The notes under the pieces are model-generated. The model did not search any database and was not told the origin of the DNA. It worked only from the letters and a program-made list of their open reading frames with translations. The position numbers and the translations under genes are program-made. Positions 1 to 14,100 of a stretch of 64,000 nt of DNA are shown here, piece by piece. Numbering within the stretch: the stretch's first letter is position 1; each line of letters begins with the position of its first letter. Source of the DNA: Promerops cafer (taxonomy: Eukaryota; Chordata; Aves; Passeriformes; Nectariniidae); NCBI GenBank assembly GCA_013398275.1, contig VZSE01002721.1:999075-1063074 (forward strand), in the 5' to 3' direction.

Positions 1-345
1 ACAGCCCTGCCCCTCAGCCGTGTCAGCAGGACCGCGTGTGGCAGCGGGAGCTGTGTGTGCAGGAAGGCTGGGCTGCATGCAGCCAAAGTTCAGGCAAACA
101 GTGGAGAGCAGAAATGGTTTCCGACCCAGTGGCACCAAGGCCACTTTGGCCACTTTTGGGTTTCACCTTGAAGTGCAGCCAGAGCACAAGGTGCTGCTGG
201 CACTGGTGTCTGTGCAGTGGGATATGGCTCTCACAGAGTGCTCTGTTCCCAGAAGAGGGAATAATTAATAAATGCCTCTCACAACCTTTTCCAAAGTGCT
301 AATACCTGTCAGTCCCTAGCCAAACCCCGGTGCTGTGTGAGGTAT
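1..345. other. Intergenic flank, no gene seen
   Basis: Unique-looking, moderately GC-rich DNA. The short ORFs here have no recognisable domain, codon signature or splice structure. The last four bases (GTAT, 342-345) are the left copy of the target-site duplication of the adjacent LTR. Confidence 0.6.
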
Positions 346-805
346 TGATGCCTCAGGTTTTAGATTTTATATTTTTCAGATTCTGTGATGCTTTGGTGTG
401 TAGTTCTGAGCTCCATATTAGGGGATAGTAAGCTCTCTCCACAGAGTAGGTAGACAAAACAATTCCTTCTCTAGCTGGGGACCAAGGACAAGTGATCCAA
501 ATCTCGGGCCCAAGAGCGTAAACAACAGCGGACTGAAGAGAGAAAAACAAGAAGGATGGGACTTCACAACCTAAAGCTATAATTGGACAATTAACTCCAA
601 TATACTAATGCACCAGAACTTATAAAAGTGAGAGACCTCGTGACTGGTCATCCATTTTGTGACCATTTTGGGTTCATCTTGGGTGTAGTCCTGGCTGGGC
701 TCTTGTAGTGTCCCAGGTGTATCCATTGATGCCTTTTAATAAATACCAACTTTATTCTTTAACTCCGTCTAGCCTCTGTTCCAGGTCAGCCTTCACAAGG
801 CATCA
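346..805 (+). mobile_element. Solo LTR of an endogenous retrovirus
   Basis: A 460-bp element bounded by the perfect terminal inverted repeat TGATGCCT (346-353) and AGGCATCA (798-805). It is flanked by the 4-bp direct repeat GTAT (342-345 and 806-809). Inside, a TATA box (TATAAAA, 621-627) and a poly(A) signal (AATAAA, 738-743) lie in LTR order about 117 bp apart, implying a short R region. TG...CA ends with internal TATA and poly(A) signals are the standard retroviral LTR layout. A 4-bp duplication is typical of gammaretrovirus-like (ERV1) elements, whereas ERVL elements usually make 5 bp. No gag, pol or env coding is present, so this is a recombined solo LTR. The exact family was not identified. 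The intact duplication suggests it is not extremely old. Confidence 0.85.
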
Positions 806-3800
806 GTATCAGCATGTCCTGTCCTCCATCTCTCTCCCCATGTCTGTGCTGTTTCAGGGCTTCTTTCTCTTTAAGAGGAAACTCGGCGGAAGCCTAGCTA
901 TTCAATATTGTTTCATATTATTTGGTTGTGAAACAATTTAATTTGTTTATGGCTCTAAAGGTCAGATTTGACTGTTGCCCAAATTTCTAAAGAATAAAGA
1001 ATGCATCAGGCTGAATGGGACTTCATGGCATGATCAACTGGAGAAAGAGAAGGGGACTAGTGAGAATATTTAACTGGAACAGCAAGGCAAACTTACCTTC
1101 AGCTCAGGTTTAAAAGCCTAGTCAATCATTACACGTTTTTTATTATTTACCTGGTACAAAATCCCCCTGGATGAAGAAGTATAAAAAGGCCACACTCTTT
1201 CAAATTTGTAGTAGCTTGCTCAGCATTTTTTTTTTTCCTCTGTCTCAGGACAGTTGAAATTATATGGCTTGTGATTGTGCCTGTGGATAGATGAGAAATA
1301 AAGTGGAAGCACATTGTGGTTGTGGCTCCAAGCAGGGGTGTTTGTAACAGCAAAGAGAGCAGGGCCAGCCAGGGACTTTGAGAAGGAAGGTAATTCTCAC
1401 ACAGTCATCAGAAGACAAAGGTTGCATTTACACCTGGCCAGAAGGTTTAATCATCTACTATTTCCAAACATTGCAGGCTCACAATCTGTTGTGTCTGAGA
1501 TCATAAAACATAATCACAAACTGGAGACAAGAGGCCTGGGCCTTGATTGACCAAACCTTATCTTTTCTTTCTCTTCCTTCTTATTTTTCACTCAATTTTC
1601 TGCCTGTTTTGGGGGGAGAAGAAAAAAAGATGCTTTGGAAAGAGCTTGCTTTGGCCAGAAAATTCTTGATGCAAAAAAAATCTGACTACCAAGGATTAAT
1701 GGACAATTTTCATTCTTCTTTTTCTCACTTGTGTCAAGAGCACTTGGGAGACAGATTATTTGCTTGCTAAGGTTCCCCTCCCAGGCTTCCAGGGAACAAA
1801 AATTGTTGTAAAGGGACCAAAGAGAGAGAAGCATTCAAAGAGAACCAGGTACAAACCTCTCATAGCTTAGTTTTCCAGGTCCTACCACAAAAACAACTAA
1901 CATTCAACCACCTGAAACGCTGGGTGTAGGTGGCTTTCATCTGTCTTTGGGGGAAGGGTAAAATTATGGTAACACTGAAAGAGAATCTGGCAGTCATGGG
2001 AGGGTTTCTGGGTGATGTTAGCCACATTTTTGCAGTTTGAGACTGTAATTGGTTTCCTCTGTACCTGTGAGGTTGGTGAGGAGGTTTATCAACCATCATC
2101 AGGGACTCCCATAGCATAGAAAATTTGGGGCAACATCACTTCTGCTTCCCTCACCCCATTGCTTTTGCAGGGTCTGCCCATGGCCAGGCTTGCAGAGAGG
2201 AGCCAGGTGTTTCTCACCTGGTATTCCTGATGGTTTATAGGAGAAAGGGTGGAAGGGCCGTGTCCCAGCTCCGGCTCCAGCCTGCCTCCAAAGCCTTGTG
2301 TCGGCATCAGGGAGGGGCCCTGGAAGGTGGATGTTGCTTTGCACCTCGTTTGGGTGTTACCGTGCGGATTCATCAAAGCACTTAGTGCCGGGAGGAAGAA
2401 CTGGCCCTGTTGAGACGAAGGGTCGCCCTTGCTGACTTCAAAGGGGGCTGAATTTAACCCTTTGACTTCAGTGGGGTTTGAGCTCCTGGTTGGATTGGGA
2501 CCTTCTCTTTGTTTGAAAGGGGAAATAAATAATCCAGTTGATTTGCAGTACATCATCACCTACCTGATGATGCCTCTGTGTGTTTTGTGACTGACAGCTC
2601 TGTAACTTCCCTGCTTCAAAAAAGAATAGAGTGGGAGCAATAAGAGCTTCCCTAGGAGAAGTTCATTAAGCAAGGCAGGCTGGTGCCTTCACGGTGTCCC
2701 CCGCCTGGCTAGGGCTGCCTGCCACCTGATGAGAGTGGCATCTTTGATGTCGTCTAGGGCAGCAGCCATACCCAATTGCATAATCAAGGTCACTGGAAAA
2801 TTACACAAAACTTTGCCCAGGTCTATCGGGAAAAAAAAATAAGTGAAGCAAAAAAACCCCCAACCACTCAAACTTCTGCTCATGCCACCAACTTGCTACT
2901 CTGTGTGAATACACATACAGTGCCAAGCTGCCCCCTTACACTGCCCTGCAAGCACTGACAAAAAACCAATATTATCCACATTAAGGCAATTGCAAATTTT
3001 CCCTGGTAGCCACATGAATTCATCCCTGTGGTTTTCCCTGTCTTTCCTTCAGCTACAGTTTCAAGTAGATAACAATGATGTGCAAATGCTAGAAGTAATA
3101 GTCTCACGATTTGCATTGCTGAGTGCTGACTTTCTGAAGATTTTAAGACTCAGGGTGGTGAGTTTGGTTTCACATGCCCTTAGGAGCTATCAAGTCTCTC
3201 CAAGTCTTGATAGAGAAAGCAGTCAGCTTGAAAAACTGTAAATGAAAAAAAAAAAAGAAAAGAAAGAAGAAAAAAAATTCAGAATTTATCTCCAGAAAAA
3301 GAGAATTCTTTGAGAATTTTCTGTTATTCCTCCAACATTTTTCCACTTCCATTTGTGAGGAAAAGAAAGTCACGGATGTGGCATAAAGAGGAAGAACTTG
3401 TGGCTTGAAAGAAACCAGGGCTAAAAAATGGAGCAAGAGGAAGTCCTGAAAATGGAAGGATTCTCTTTTTTTCCTGCTAAAAAAACCCTAAAAAAAAAAG
3501 CCCCTGAATGCCTTGCTGGGCAGGTGCTCTGTGTTGGGGAGGGTGCAGGTCCAGCCCTGTTTGCCCAGCTGGACTAGCAAGGACCATGTTTCCCAGTTCC
3601 TGCATGCTGTCCATTCAGTGGGGACATCCTGCTGGTATTACACCACCAAAATGTGTCACAAAGGTCCAGATCCTGCTGGGCAGGGCACTGTGATGCCCCT
3701 TTGAAAAATCTTACACCTTTAATTCTGAATTTACGTTTCTGACTAGCCCCCTCTTGCAGCCAAGTCATTTCTGTGTAATTTGAGTTTGTGTCCTTCCAAT

Positions 3801-6800
3801 TTCTGTCCTGTAAAAGCTCTTCTTCTTCAAGCCTTTTCCAGCTTCCTGAGGAGGGTTTGGTAACTGTCAGTATTTCTGGTCATGAAAATATCGTGGCAGA
3901 ACTTTTAAGCTTCTCTTTCCATAGACCCAGGTAAATGAGTAATATGAAATATCTGTTGTTTCCTAATGTCTGGAGTTCAGGTGTGCTAGAAACAAAGCCA
4001 TCTTTCCACCCCTCAGTGGAAGAGCTCTGCCTTTCCGTTCTTCACATCATACATGGAACAATAATTTGAGTCTGTCATCTTTAAAAGTTTGAAAGTTTAA
4101 TAAACTCTTTATCTTATTTTTATTTGTGAGGAAGCTGTTGGTAAACATCACCATGGCTTTCCAATCCAATATCACATCCTCTAAAAGAGAAATTCACCTC
4201 CTTAATCACATCCTTGAGCCAGAGGACTTAACTGCACTATAGGAGTTGAAGGGAGGGCACAGTCCATACTGCTGAGTTTCCCTTGTGCACTTGTTTTGGT
4301 TTTTAAATTGACACGGTAGGTAAAGATCCTTATACTCAGGACACTGACATTGGGTTGTATTGCTCATATTATGTGTGATGGACACATTGTTATGTCTTAA
4401 GTAGTTTAAATTTCCATCATCTATTTTCATGCTGGAGAAAGAAAAAAAATAAGAGATCCATCCTGGAGAGCTCCTAAATGCCTGTGGGAACTTTCCTAGA
4501 GATGGCTGGTGTGCAGTCAGGCATTCCACTTGATGTCAGCTACCAGTTCCTCTGTCACCACAATAGAGTCACTTTCCAGTTTATTAAGGAATAAGATTAA
4601 CATTGCAACTGACAAAGCATGTAGTAGGTCAACCTCTCCAAGAACTTTTGGTTCCTTGCTCAGGAATGAGACAAAGTTAAGTGCTGGGGGTGTAAGGAAA
4701 AGATAGGAGCTCGCACATGGAGATCTTGTTCTCCCTTTATTCAGAGAAACTGCAGCAGGCCTAAGGAAGTGCCTTGTTTGGCATTTGTTTCCTCCAAGGG
4801 CTGTTACTCATGGTTTAGCTCTTGAAGGCTTTCCTCTGCCCCCCAGGGAATCACCTTGCCTCCATGAAAAGGGGTGGTTTTGGGGCTGGGTAGCTGGGAG
4901 CCACACAGAGCCAGCCGTGTCTCCACATACCCGTTCCAGCTACGGGGTGGAAATTCGGTGAGAATTCACAGGAGTCTGGCTAAACCCACGCCTGGCCTGT
5001 TGGGGTAGCGGGATGGCTCTGGGGCCATGGGCAGGGCAGGGACCTGGAAAGCCAATAAATTCAGGAACTCTGCTTGCTTGGCTGCTTTGTGCAGAGATGT
5101 TACAGTACCAGCTGGGACATAGCCCTCTCGCACATACCTCGAGCGTTTACTGTCACCCTCAAAACATTTCCTGGATTAGCAGAACGGGTCTTCAGCTATA
5201 ATTTTTGTTGAAATATCTTGCTTTAAACCTAGAGAGCACCAATGAAGGCCTCAAATCTGTAAATCAGCTGCACTTTGGAAAACAAATCATTGCAGTGGAG
5301 TTTTGCCAAGTCAATTTTCTGTGCTCATTCATTATGTAGTTTTCACTTTATGAGCTGATTTAAACCGACCATGCTCCAACTGTACCAGTTGCATCCAAGA
5401 TAGGAGCCTGATTTACACTTTGAAAATGTGAACTGCTCCATGGTTGCATTTCCAGGAGGAAGAAATACTACAAAGAGAGGTCATTTGGCAGTACCCATAG
5501 ACAAGAGCTTGCTGGTTGCCTCTGCTTGCCTGCTTGAGCTGGTGAGGCGTTATTAGTGAAGAGAAAGTTGTCATGTTCCTATGTGCTGCAGAAAAAGGGG
5601 TGTCTTCCAGGGAGAAAATGACAAGACAGCTCCAACTGTGATTGCCCAGTGGGAAAGTAGAAGACAAGAAGGTAGAGTGAAAGAAACGTGTATGAAAGTA
5701 AAGGGGCACCTGAAAAAGGGGTAGCAGAGGAGAGACAATGGAGATGTGGCATTAACATCTGCAGTCTGTGAAATGGCAGGGGTGGACAGGCAGCATCCAT
5801 GGCCTGTGAGAAGAATGGGAAGAAAACAATGGAAAATTTTGTACTTATTTAAGTGGTCACATAAAACTCAGCTCAACAAAACTGTGCCTTCACCCAGAAT
5901 GTCTTCAGGGCCAGTGTGAGATTGTGTGTCTTCACTGGCACAGTAACAGCCATTAGGGAGGACGGAGAGCAATGGCTTTTAGTTTTTCTTCTTGGCCTTG
6001 AAGGTTTCTGTATTTCTAAGGTTTCCTGTGGTAAAGTGAGACAGATTTGGTAAAAATTGCTTGATTGAAACACTTAACCAGCACTGCTAATAAATGTTAT
6101 TAACCAGAGCTATTTATTTTTTGGAAGTTAACCTATTAGAAAAGCTTTCTCTCCCATTTTCAGCCTTCCCAATATTTTTTCCCCCTGGTGTCCCTGTAAG
6201 ATCAGAATTTTTTGATTGCGGTAGTGGGACTGAGCTTTACCTAAAGTAACTTTGTTCCAGTTACAAGCAAGGCAAATATGAAAGTGGAATTTCTGTCATA
6301 CAGTGCAGTTTCCACACCATTTTTGCAGCTCCTGTAAGTCTGTGTAATTACACAGACTTTGAGATGAACCCCACATATTCCTCCTTGCTCATGCGAAAGC
6401 CTTTCAGGCTTGTTGAAGGTTATTTATATAATGCTATATTGGCAGGCTAAGAAATATCCGTAATTTCTAAGAACACACAATTATTTACATCTATTAAAGC
6501 TTATTTTTAAAGAGAAACTTTTCTTCAAAGGGAAAATGGGCTGCCTTGTTATTAATATTGCAGCATCCTTGTTTTCTTATCTCGGTGAGCAAAAAAATAT
6601 CAAGGCATAGGGAATAGGCTTATATACAGAAATATGGAATCCAGAATTGGTATATGTGCATGACTAAAAAAAAAAGAAGCTAGGTTTGTGAAATTCCCTG
6701 ATTTCACATTTGTCCACTCATAGGATTAAGGAGATTTAAAACAGTTGAACAGATTCACATAAGAACAATTGTTATAGCCTCTATAAAAACAGTACTGTTG

Positions 6801-7740
6801 ATATCCTCTTTAAAATGCTTTATGCTGCCAGAAGCCGAATGAAGAAGCCTTTGTGTAAAATCCCACTGAGTCACCTGTGCTAAGAGTGTGTAAAGTCCTT
6901 GGAAGGGCAGCTGTTGGAGATGCTGGAACCCTGTCTTTTCCAGCTTCTGTGAAATTCCAGGTACATTTCTCCAATGATGAACAAGAATAGATCCCCCTGA
7001 CAAGCCCTTTTATGTGGATAGCAATTAGGAATGGCAGTTACCGTACTTGTTAATCTGAGCAACATTTACATTGGCCCATCTCTGATGTTCCTCCTGGTAC
7101 TTCAGTTCCCTTTTATGTAGTCAGGAGTATGTATCCCATCATCATCTTTCTAGGGAGGTGATGACAATCCCTCACTTTGGGTATGTCCTTCCTTCAGGTG
7201 GATCTCCTAAGAGATTGTTATCTACATTTCAATGCCTTCTTCCCCCCTGCAGCTGTAAGCATCTTGAGCCACATCTTCTTCGCATCTTCCTTGCTTTTAG
7301 TATTTCCAAGAAGTCATCCCAGTGGGATATCAAGGAACTGAATGTGGTGCCAGGGGTGTTGAGAATTCCCCAATAAGAAGGCCAACTGCATTTTACAAGA
7401 GAACGGTTGTGCAAGGATGGGCAAGACAGATGGCTGAACCTGCAGAACGAGTTTCAGCCATAAATGCTCTGAACACCGTAAACATTCAGTGGCTTTTCTT
7501 TTTTTCTTTTTGAAAGCTGAAATATATTTGGGAAGTACTTGTTCAAACTACAGACTCAGTAAAATATTAACAAGTGGAAACTGAGCGGGGGGAAAAAAAG
7601 ATACTTTGAAGGGCTCAAGCATGTGTGGGTTCTTGCTGTATTTGCCCAGCTATAATCACCGGGGCCACACTTGCGACAGGCTGAAATGTTGCTGTGAATA
7701 GAAAGTATACACTAAGGGTTCTCAAATATGAAAGTGGGGC
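806..7740. other. Intergenic DNA, no gene recognised
   Basis: AT-rich non-coding DNA after the LTR. ORFs are short, overlap on both strands and match no protein family I know. It contains only short homopolymer and purine-rich runs, such as the A-rich stretch near 3243-3280. I saw no tRNA or rRNA gene, no CR1 end with the usual ATTCTATG tail, and no second LTR. It is probably the distal 5' flank of GATA6, about 35 kb upstream. Confidence 0.55.
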
Positions 7741-8120
7741 TGGAACAAAGAGCAGGCACCAGACAGACTTCCCCTGTTAACGATTGCTGGCCTGTCACCC
7801 TGGTGCCAGCAGTCTCAGAAATCCCGTCGGGAGCGGGCGGCACTATCTCGCCCAGTGTGACAGGCCTGCTTTGAAACCCTGCCCACAGCCTCGCCGTATT
7901 CCTTGCTACCGCCTCGTCCCGAGGGAATGAACATTATCTCTCCACTTTTAAGAGTGTTTGCTTTAAAGATGATTTACCACACTTGACAATTACCGAATTT
8001 CCTAAATTCAGCCTGAGGTATTGTTGTTGTTGTGTATCTTGCGCCGCGCGCAGCAGTGCCTCGGCCGCAGCGCGCAGGAGGTCAGCATCCCTCTGTGTGC
8101 AGCAGGCTGCTCTCAACATA
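7740..8120. promoter_or_regulatory. Candidate distal regulatory island
   Basis: A patch much richer in G+C and CpG than its surroundings. It holds a 10-bp inverted repeat, GGCCTGTCAC (7789-7798) and GTGACAGGCC (7857-7866), with a TGACAG/CTGTCA core in each arm, which is the MEIS/TGIF TALE-homeodomain motif. CpG-dense sequence follows, and then a 40-bp CpG cluster (8040-8080) with the direct repeat GCGCGCAG (8046-8053, 8070-8077) after a short TTG run. It has no coding signature. Enhancer function is inferred from composition and motifs only. Confidence 0.3.
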
Positions 8121-11100
8121 TGCCAAAGGTCCTCCTGTTTCCCTCCGCAGCCCCGTGGCTCGGCATGTCAGTGGAGACATGAAAACCTGACTGAAGGGCA
8201 GAAGAAAACAAAGCTGTAACCCAGTCTTGCAGGAACATCAGCGCACCACTGAGTTAGGACTCCTCTCGCTGGTGTAGCAGGGACAAACACACAGCTGAAA
8301 ATGCTCCATAAAGAGTTTTCAACCTTTTTTTGTTCCTTGCCTTTTTTTTTTTTTTTAAACCATATTTTGATCATGGTAATCAATGGGGTGGCATCTCCAA
8401 AACAATGCCTACGGATCAGTAATGAATGTGATCCATTTGGCGCTAATGTGATTTTCTTTAGTTATGTTGTTGCTGACTCAAGTGCTACAGGAATGCTCTT
8501 CCTCCACTCACATGTGAGGCAATACAAGGAGTTATTGTTTCATTTATATTTTGTTGGGAAAACTACCAAAACCTTTATGTTAGAATATTTGACTACAGTG
8601 TTAACAACATTTCCCTGGACTGCTGCTTAATATACTATTAATATTTGTTTTCCATATGTTGGTTCTTTTAATCTGTTCTTATTAAAGTCTTCCATGTTTC
8701 AGTAATTTTGTCCCTGTGTTTCTTTTGAAGAAGGCAAGTGTGTGTGCTGAAAGATTAGATTATCCTGTTTAAAAAAAAAAAGAGAGAGAGAAAAGGGAGA
8801 AATGTCTTCAAAATGAAGCACATCAAAAGTAAAAGTAGGTGACAAATGTTAATATTTGCAAACTGCTTCTGCTTTGATCCTGCATTTCTATTTTTTTAAG
8901 AGCTTGACAAATGTGTCCTGTGGTTTGGCTCAAACCTCTTTGCCTAGTGCTTTACTTGACCCACAATCCATTTGATCTTCCACTTGTTTTTCCTTCTGTC
9001 CAGGAGGCCTCTGGACTTGATAAAGGCTAGTTCTTATCTTCCACTTGCTGCTGTTCAGGGAAATAATTTTTAATTTTTGGTTGGATTAGGTTATTGTGTC
9101 TATTTACTTAGGCAGTTTCTAAAGAGATATTCACTTTGCTGTTATTTGGGATGATTCCCTTCCCATTTCCATGCGAGTAACAGCTATATCAGATCAACAT
9201 CTGGTTTGGCTGACTGACTCTGGCACCAGATGTGAGGAAGACATGGATGCTGGAGTGCCTGACTTGGATGGCAGGCTGCCACTTTGTTTCTGCAGTGCAA
9301 TTTCCAGGTGTGCTGCATCCAGTAGCTGAACCTACAAGCATTTAATATATCAGACACTTTCAGGGTCTCTGGACTGGCTACAGGTGAGTAAAATGCACGT
9401 GCTTCTACAGCCCCCAAGCACCCGTCTCAGACTACCTGCTGGGAGCCCAACCCCAGTATTGTCTGCACCGTGTCTGATCTGCTTCCACTACACTGCTTGC
9501 CCAATCCCAGTATTGCCCAGCTCACTAAGAGCCATTCTACAGCCCAACAGCCTGAGCAATCTGGAAGATGATTCTACAAGTATGAGTATTGGCCATAAAA
9601 TTGACGTGATTTACAGCCTGTTTTATAGCATCAGCTCCCTTATTCCCCCTTGAGAGCCCCTCCTCACAAGAAACCATAAGCCACAAACCACAACTGAGGG
9701 AAGCATGGAGTTTTGAGCTGTCATTTCAGCCAAGTAGGCCAGGAGGTGCAGCATCTTCCAGCCATCCTCCCTGCAGACCACTCCACCGGCTCCAGGCACA
9801 AGGGCCCTCTCCATGTCTCTTCCTCAGGAGCTTTCTCCTGTCTTTAAATCAAAGGAGAATAAACCATAAATTGGAGTAGAAGATGCCTGCTTATGTGTCA
9901 GTTTGGGGAGCACTCCTGTACAACCAAGTGTGCCCCCACGGTAGTGTTGCCCCAGGGCCTTGGGTGCTGACAGTGAGGTTGGTGTTCTTTCTGCTGCTCC
10001 CAGGTTTCAGGACAGAGTACATCTGTCAGGGCTCCCACGTGCTGTGCATTTGCTTTCTGGAGGCACGTTCAGGATATGATTTGCATTGCAGATGAGTGGC
10101 TCCATTGCACTCAGCTTCTGTCCCTAAAAAAATCTATTGACAGAGTGAGATCAATTCCACTGCCATGGCAAGAAAAATGTGTGTTTTGAATAAGTGTGGA
10201 TGTGAGGGATGAAGGAAAGCTCGCTTTGGAGATCAACAATAACAATGCCTTGAGTAATTGGAGGGGTTAGGCAGGATATTATAACAGTTGAAAACCTTTG
10301 CAGATACTTCTCTTGTCTTTAATGGTAGTATGACACCTGCCAGCTCCCCAGCTGTTTCCCTCTCCTGCAGAATGCACGCCATCAAGTGAATGAAGAAGAG
10401 AAGGTATGCAGCAGAGCAGATCAAGGTTCAGATTGTCACAGGTACAATTGTCTGTCAATTAAAAAAAAAACCCAAATAAAGCACATAAAAATTCTGAGAA
10501 TGAGGAAAACTGTAATGATGGCACTCAGAGATTCATAAAGAGCCTCACTAGGTAAACACTTCAACATCACAGCAGCCTCCTTTGTGTTTGTCTATCCCTT
10601 TCCATTCACTCATTTTTCATGCAGACTTATTTCCTTTTGCACTTAAAATTATGTGACCCTTTTGCCTGTCAAACTTTATACCTTCTAATACTTTACCCAT
10701 AATAAGGCACTCTGCCTTTCCTGGGGTGGCAGAATACTTTTCTTCTGGTAAGAACTATTTTGTTTTCTTTAAAAAAACTGCCAAAACAATGAAAAAATTC
10801 AGTCAAAAAAATGGCATCAGGATTTTGCACCTTTCTTATTTCAGGGAATATCTGCAGCCAGATCAGCTATTACTTTCCAAAACTGTTTTCACAGGCATTT
10901 CCTGAAGACAAACTATCAGATAAAATGCTGACTTTAGCCTTTTCTTTATCCTCTGCCTAGGGTATTATTTTATTGCTCTTGTTTTTGCAGTTTCTCTCTC
11001 TGGGTTTTGCTGAAAGCACTTTTGCCAGTACATAAGGAGTTCTGATGCCACTATCAAAGAAGCTGTGCATGTCTCTGCTGGATAGCTGCCTGAGATTGCT

Positions 11101-14100
11101 TTCTGAATTATAGCCAAACTAAGTTAAACCACTAATCACAATTAAGGAATTAATTTGTTGGGGTTTTTGTTTTTGTTTTTAAGATAGTTTTTGCAAGCAT
11201 TCCTCTGCTTGGAGGATGTCTTTGATGGACAAAGGCTGCTGTAATGTCTCTTAATACACCTTTCAGTCTTCAGGAATGCAAGTGGAGAGTGGAAATAACT
11301 AATTCTTGGTGCTGTGCTGGGGTCCTCTCCACTGGCTTTCCAGCCTCAGAATGTCAGAAATATTGTCACTCCACCTCTGTGCAGCTCCAGTCAATATTTA
11401 ACTATATGGTTGCTTCTGAGGCTGCAAGTCTGCAGCTTTTCCACACTGGATATCAGCAACTGAATGCAGGAGGATGTCCAAAATTACTCCTTAAACACAG
11501 TGCTGCCTTGTGTGAAGTAAAACACCCAACAAAACGACCATGCAAAAGGGAGGATGTAGAATAATATAATATTAAATATTTTAGTAACAGTACAGTTTCT
11601 CACCTCTCCAGTAGCCTACTCTTATGCTTTCTCCACACACTGTTAGGTTGATAGGCAAATTTCCTTGCATTTCCTGAGGAGAAGACCAAGCATAATCCTT
11701 GTGCCAGGCCACTGGTTCAGTCAGCAATAATTGCTTGATTTGCATGAAGATAGAATCATTGCTAAAGGGAAGGGTCCACATGAGGCTGAGAGTCCCAAAA
11801 TGCTCCTCCCTTTCTGAGGAGCTCCTCTTTTTCTTGGACAGATGACCTGCTGCCTTGTGTCTCTGAACTGCAAGCTAACAGAAAATGTGTCATGTAGGAA
11901 ACGAGAACTTTTGAACAACATCTTAGCATCTGGATCCTGAGGGAGGGAATTCATTCCACTTGCTTGAAATCTAGATGTTTCATTTCAGCTAATTGTCCTA
12001 ATTAGTTGACGGCCACAGAGATTTAATAGCAAGGAGTGGTTTAAGCTAGTTTAGTCTGGACACTTCTAAGAGGCAGAAAAGGACAGTGAGGAATGCAGTG
12101 AGAGGAAGAGGATCAGGCATCTCTCTGCAGATCACCCTCTGAAGTGCTTGTGCTCTGCATGTGTACATTACTGCTTCTACTCAGCCCTGGCATTTGGTAC
12201 CTCCTCCACAACCAAACTGGCATCCCAACACCTCAAATTCTATTGCACTCCTGATTTCCTAGCTCTGGCTATGATGTTGCTTGTGTAAGTTCTGTAAGTG
12301 CATGTGGGGGTTGACCCCCTCCACAGAGAAGGGCTAGCTGGTTGGTGTGTGAGAAGAATTCCTATGCCTCTGTGTGCTTATTTTTCTCCTCTGGGTCTTC
12401 TATTTCAGCCCAGGCAAGGCCCTGCTTGGTGGGGAGATTCCCAGCACCATGCCTCAGACAGAGCCTAACCCAGGGGGACCATGCCAGCTGTGGCCATCAC
12501 AGAGGACCCCTGAGGCTGTGCTCATGTTCACTGGCTCTTCTAGACACGGTGCAAAATGGGAAAATCTGTCTTTTGCTTCTGTACTTGCAGAAGTGTGAGT
12601 GGCTTTTTGCTTTGGCACGAGCAGAGCCAGGAAACCTCCAGGGAGGGTGGAATAGCATGAAGAAAAGTCTGTGCAGCAGTTTGTAGAATGGAAACTTTTA
12701 TAAGTTGAGGTGGTTCAGCATTGTTATAACACCTGTCAAGGGTGGAAGCAATACCTTGACCCTTCCCTAGTGCTGCTCAGTCAGGTGCTGATACAGTGAT
12801 GGATGTTACTTACACAGGGATAAGGGGGAGGCAGGAGGAGGGGCTCATTCTTTCCAGAGAAACATGTTATGAAAAAGGTGCAGATTTAGCAGGTCTGGAA
12901 ATGCTGGGCAAGAGAAGGAAAGGATAAGCATGTTAAGAGGAGGAAAATGAGTACAGCTTAAAAATAAGCAAGTAAGCAGAGTTAATCTAAAAGCCCAGAC
13001 TTGAACCAAGCTTTCTTTTTTCTGTTTTTCCTTTTTTTTTTTAACTTGAAGTTTGCATGTGCATAGATATCTTACATAAACTGTTTTCCATTTTAAGGAA
13101 GGGAACCATTGCTGGATCTGACCAGAACTGGCTTGCAAGATGTAGCACCATGAAATGTTCAGACAGGATTTGTAGCCTGCTTTGAGATGGGAAGTACTGG
13201 AAATCACATGAGAACTTGTGATTTTTAGTTCCATTTAATTCAATTTTGGATATGCAAGAAATTTTATCCTGATTCAGCAAGACAAGTAGCTGTGTCTGAC
13301 TTTTACATATGTGAGTAGCTGTTTTATTTTTGTGCAACTAATGCAGAGGCTCAGCATTACAGCAGGTGTTACACAGGTAGAGAGATACCTCACAAAATCC
13401 TTCCTTCATGAGACTCTATTAGGTACCCAGGTGTTTGTGAAGCATCCAGATTGAGGTGAATGCCACCATCTTGTGAAGTTTGTTCTCACCTCACGCTTCC
13501 TGGGTTCGACCTTTTGCCTAATAAGATGTCACTAATATAAGTTATGCAGGTAGAACTAATAATTTTAATTTAATACCAGCCTCTCATGTAAAGCCTGTTA
13601 TTGCCTTCATACAATTAACTGGTAACCAGCAGGGCTATCTGAACCATGTGCATTATTTGAGGTACCTGCATATTAACATTTATCATAGACTGCTCAAGAC
13701 AAATCTTTAAAGGGATGGGGAAAGACATAATCTTCTGCCTGTCTCTTCTGATATTAGAGTTTATCCTTCTGCTTGATGTCAAAGACAGAAGGCTTGTTTT
13801 GCATTGTTCTCCCCTGCAGATGACTGACATAGGCAGTGTCCATCACCAGCACAGCTACCTATTATGCTCTTGGCTTTCCTGAAATTTGCCAAAGCAGTGT
13901 CATACAGGGCAGGAAGTCTGCTGTTGTGCTCACAAAGTGAAGTCATGGTATGCCCTGGCATTTTTCTTTTCTCCCTCATCTTCCACTTGCTGCTTTCTGT
14001 TGCATTTGGAGCCAAGCAGCCCAGATCACCTTCATTTCCCCAATCTGAGTTATAAAACTTCCCTCTTCCAGTTGACTGCCTCCTCAGAAATGAGCAAACC

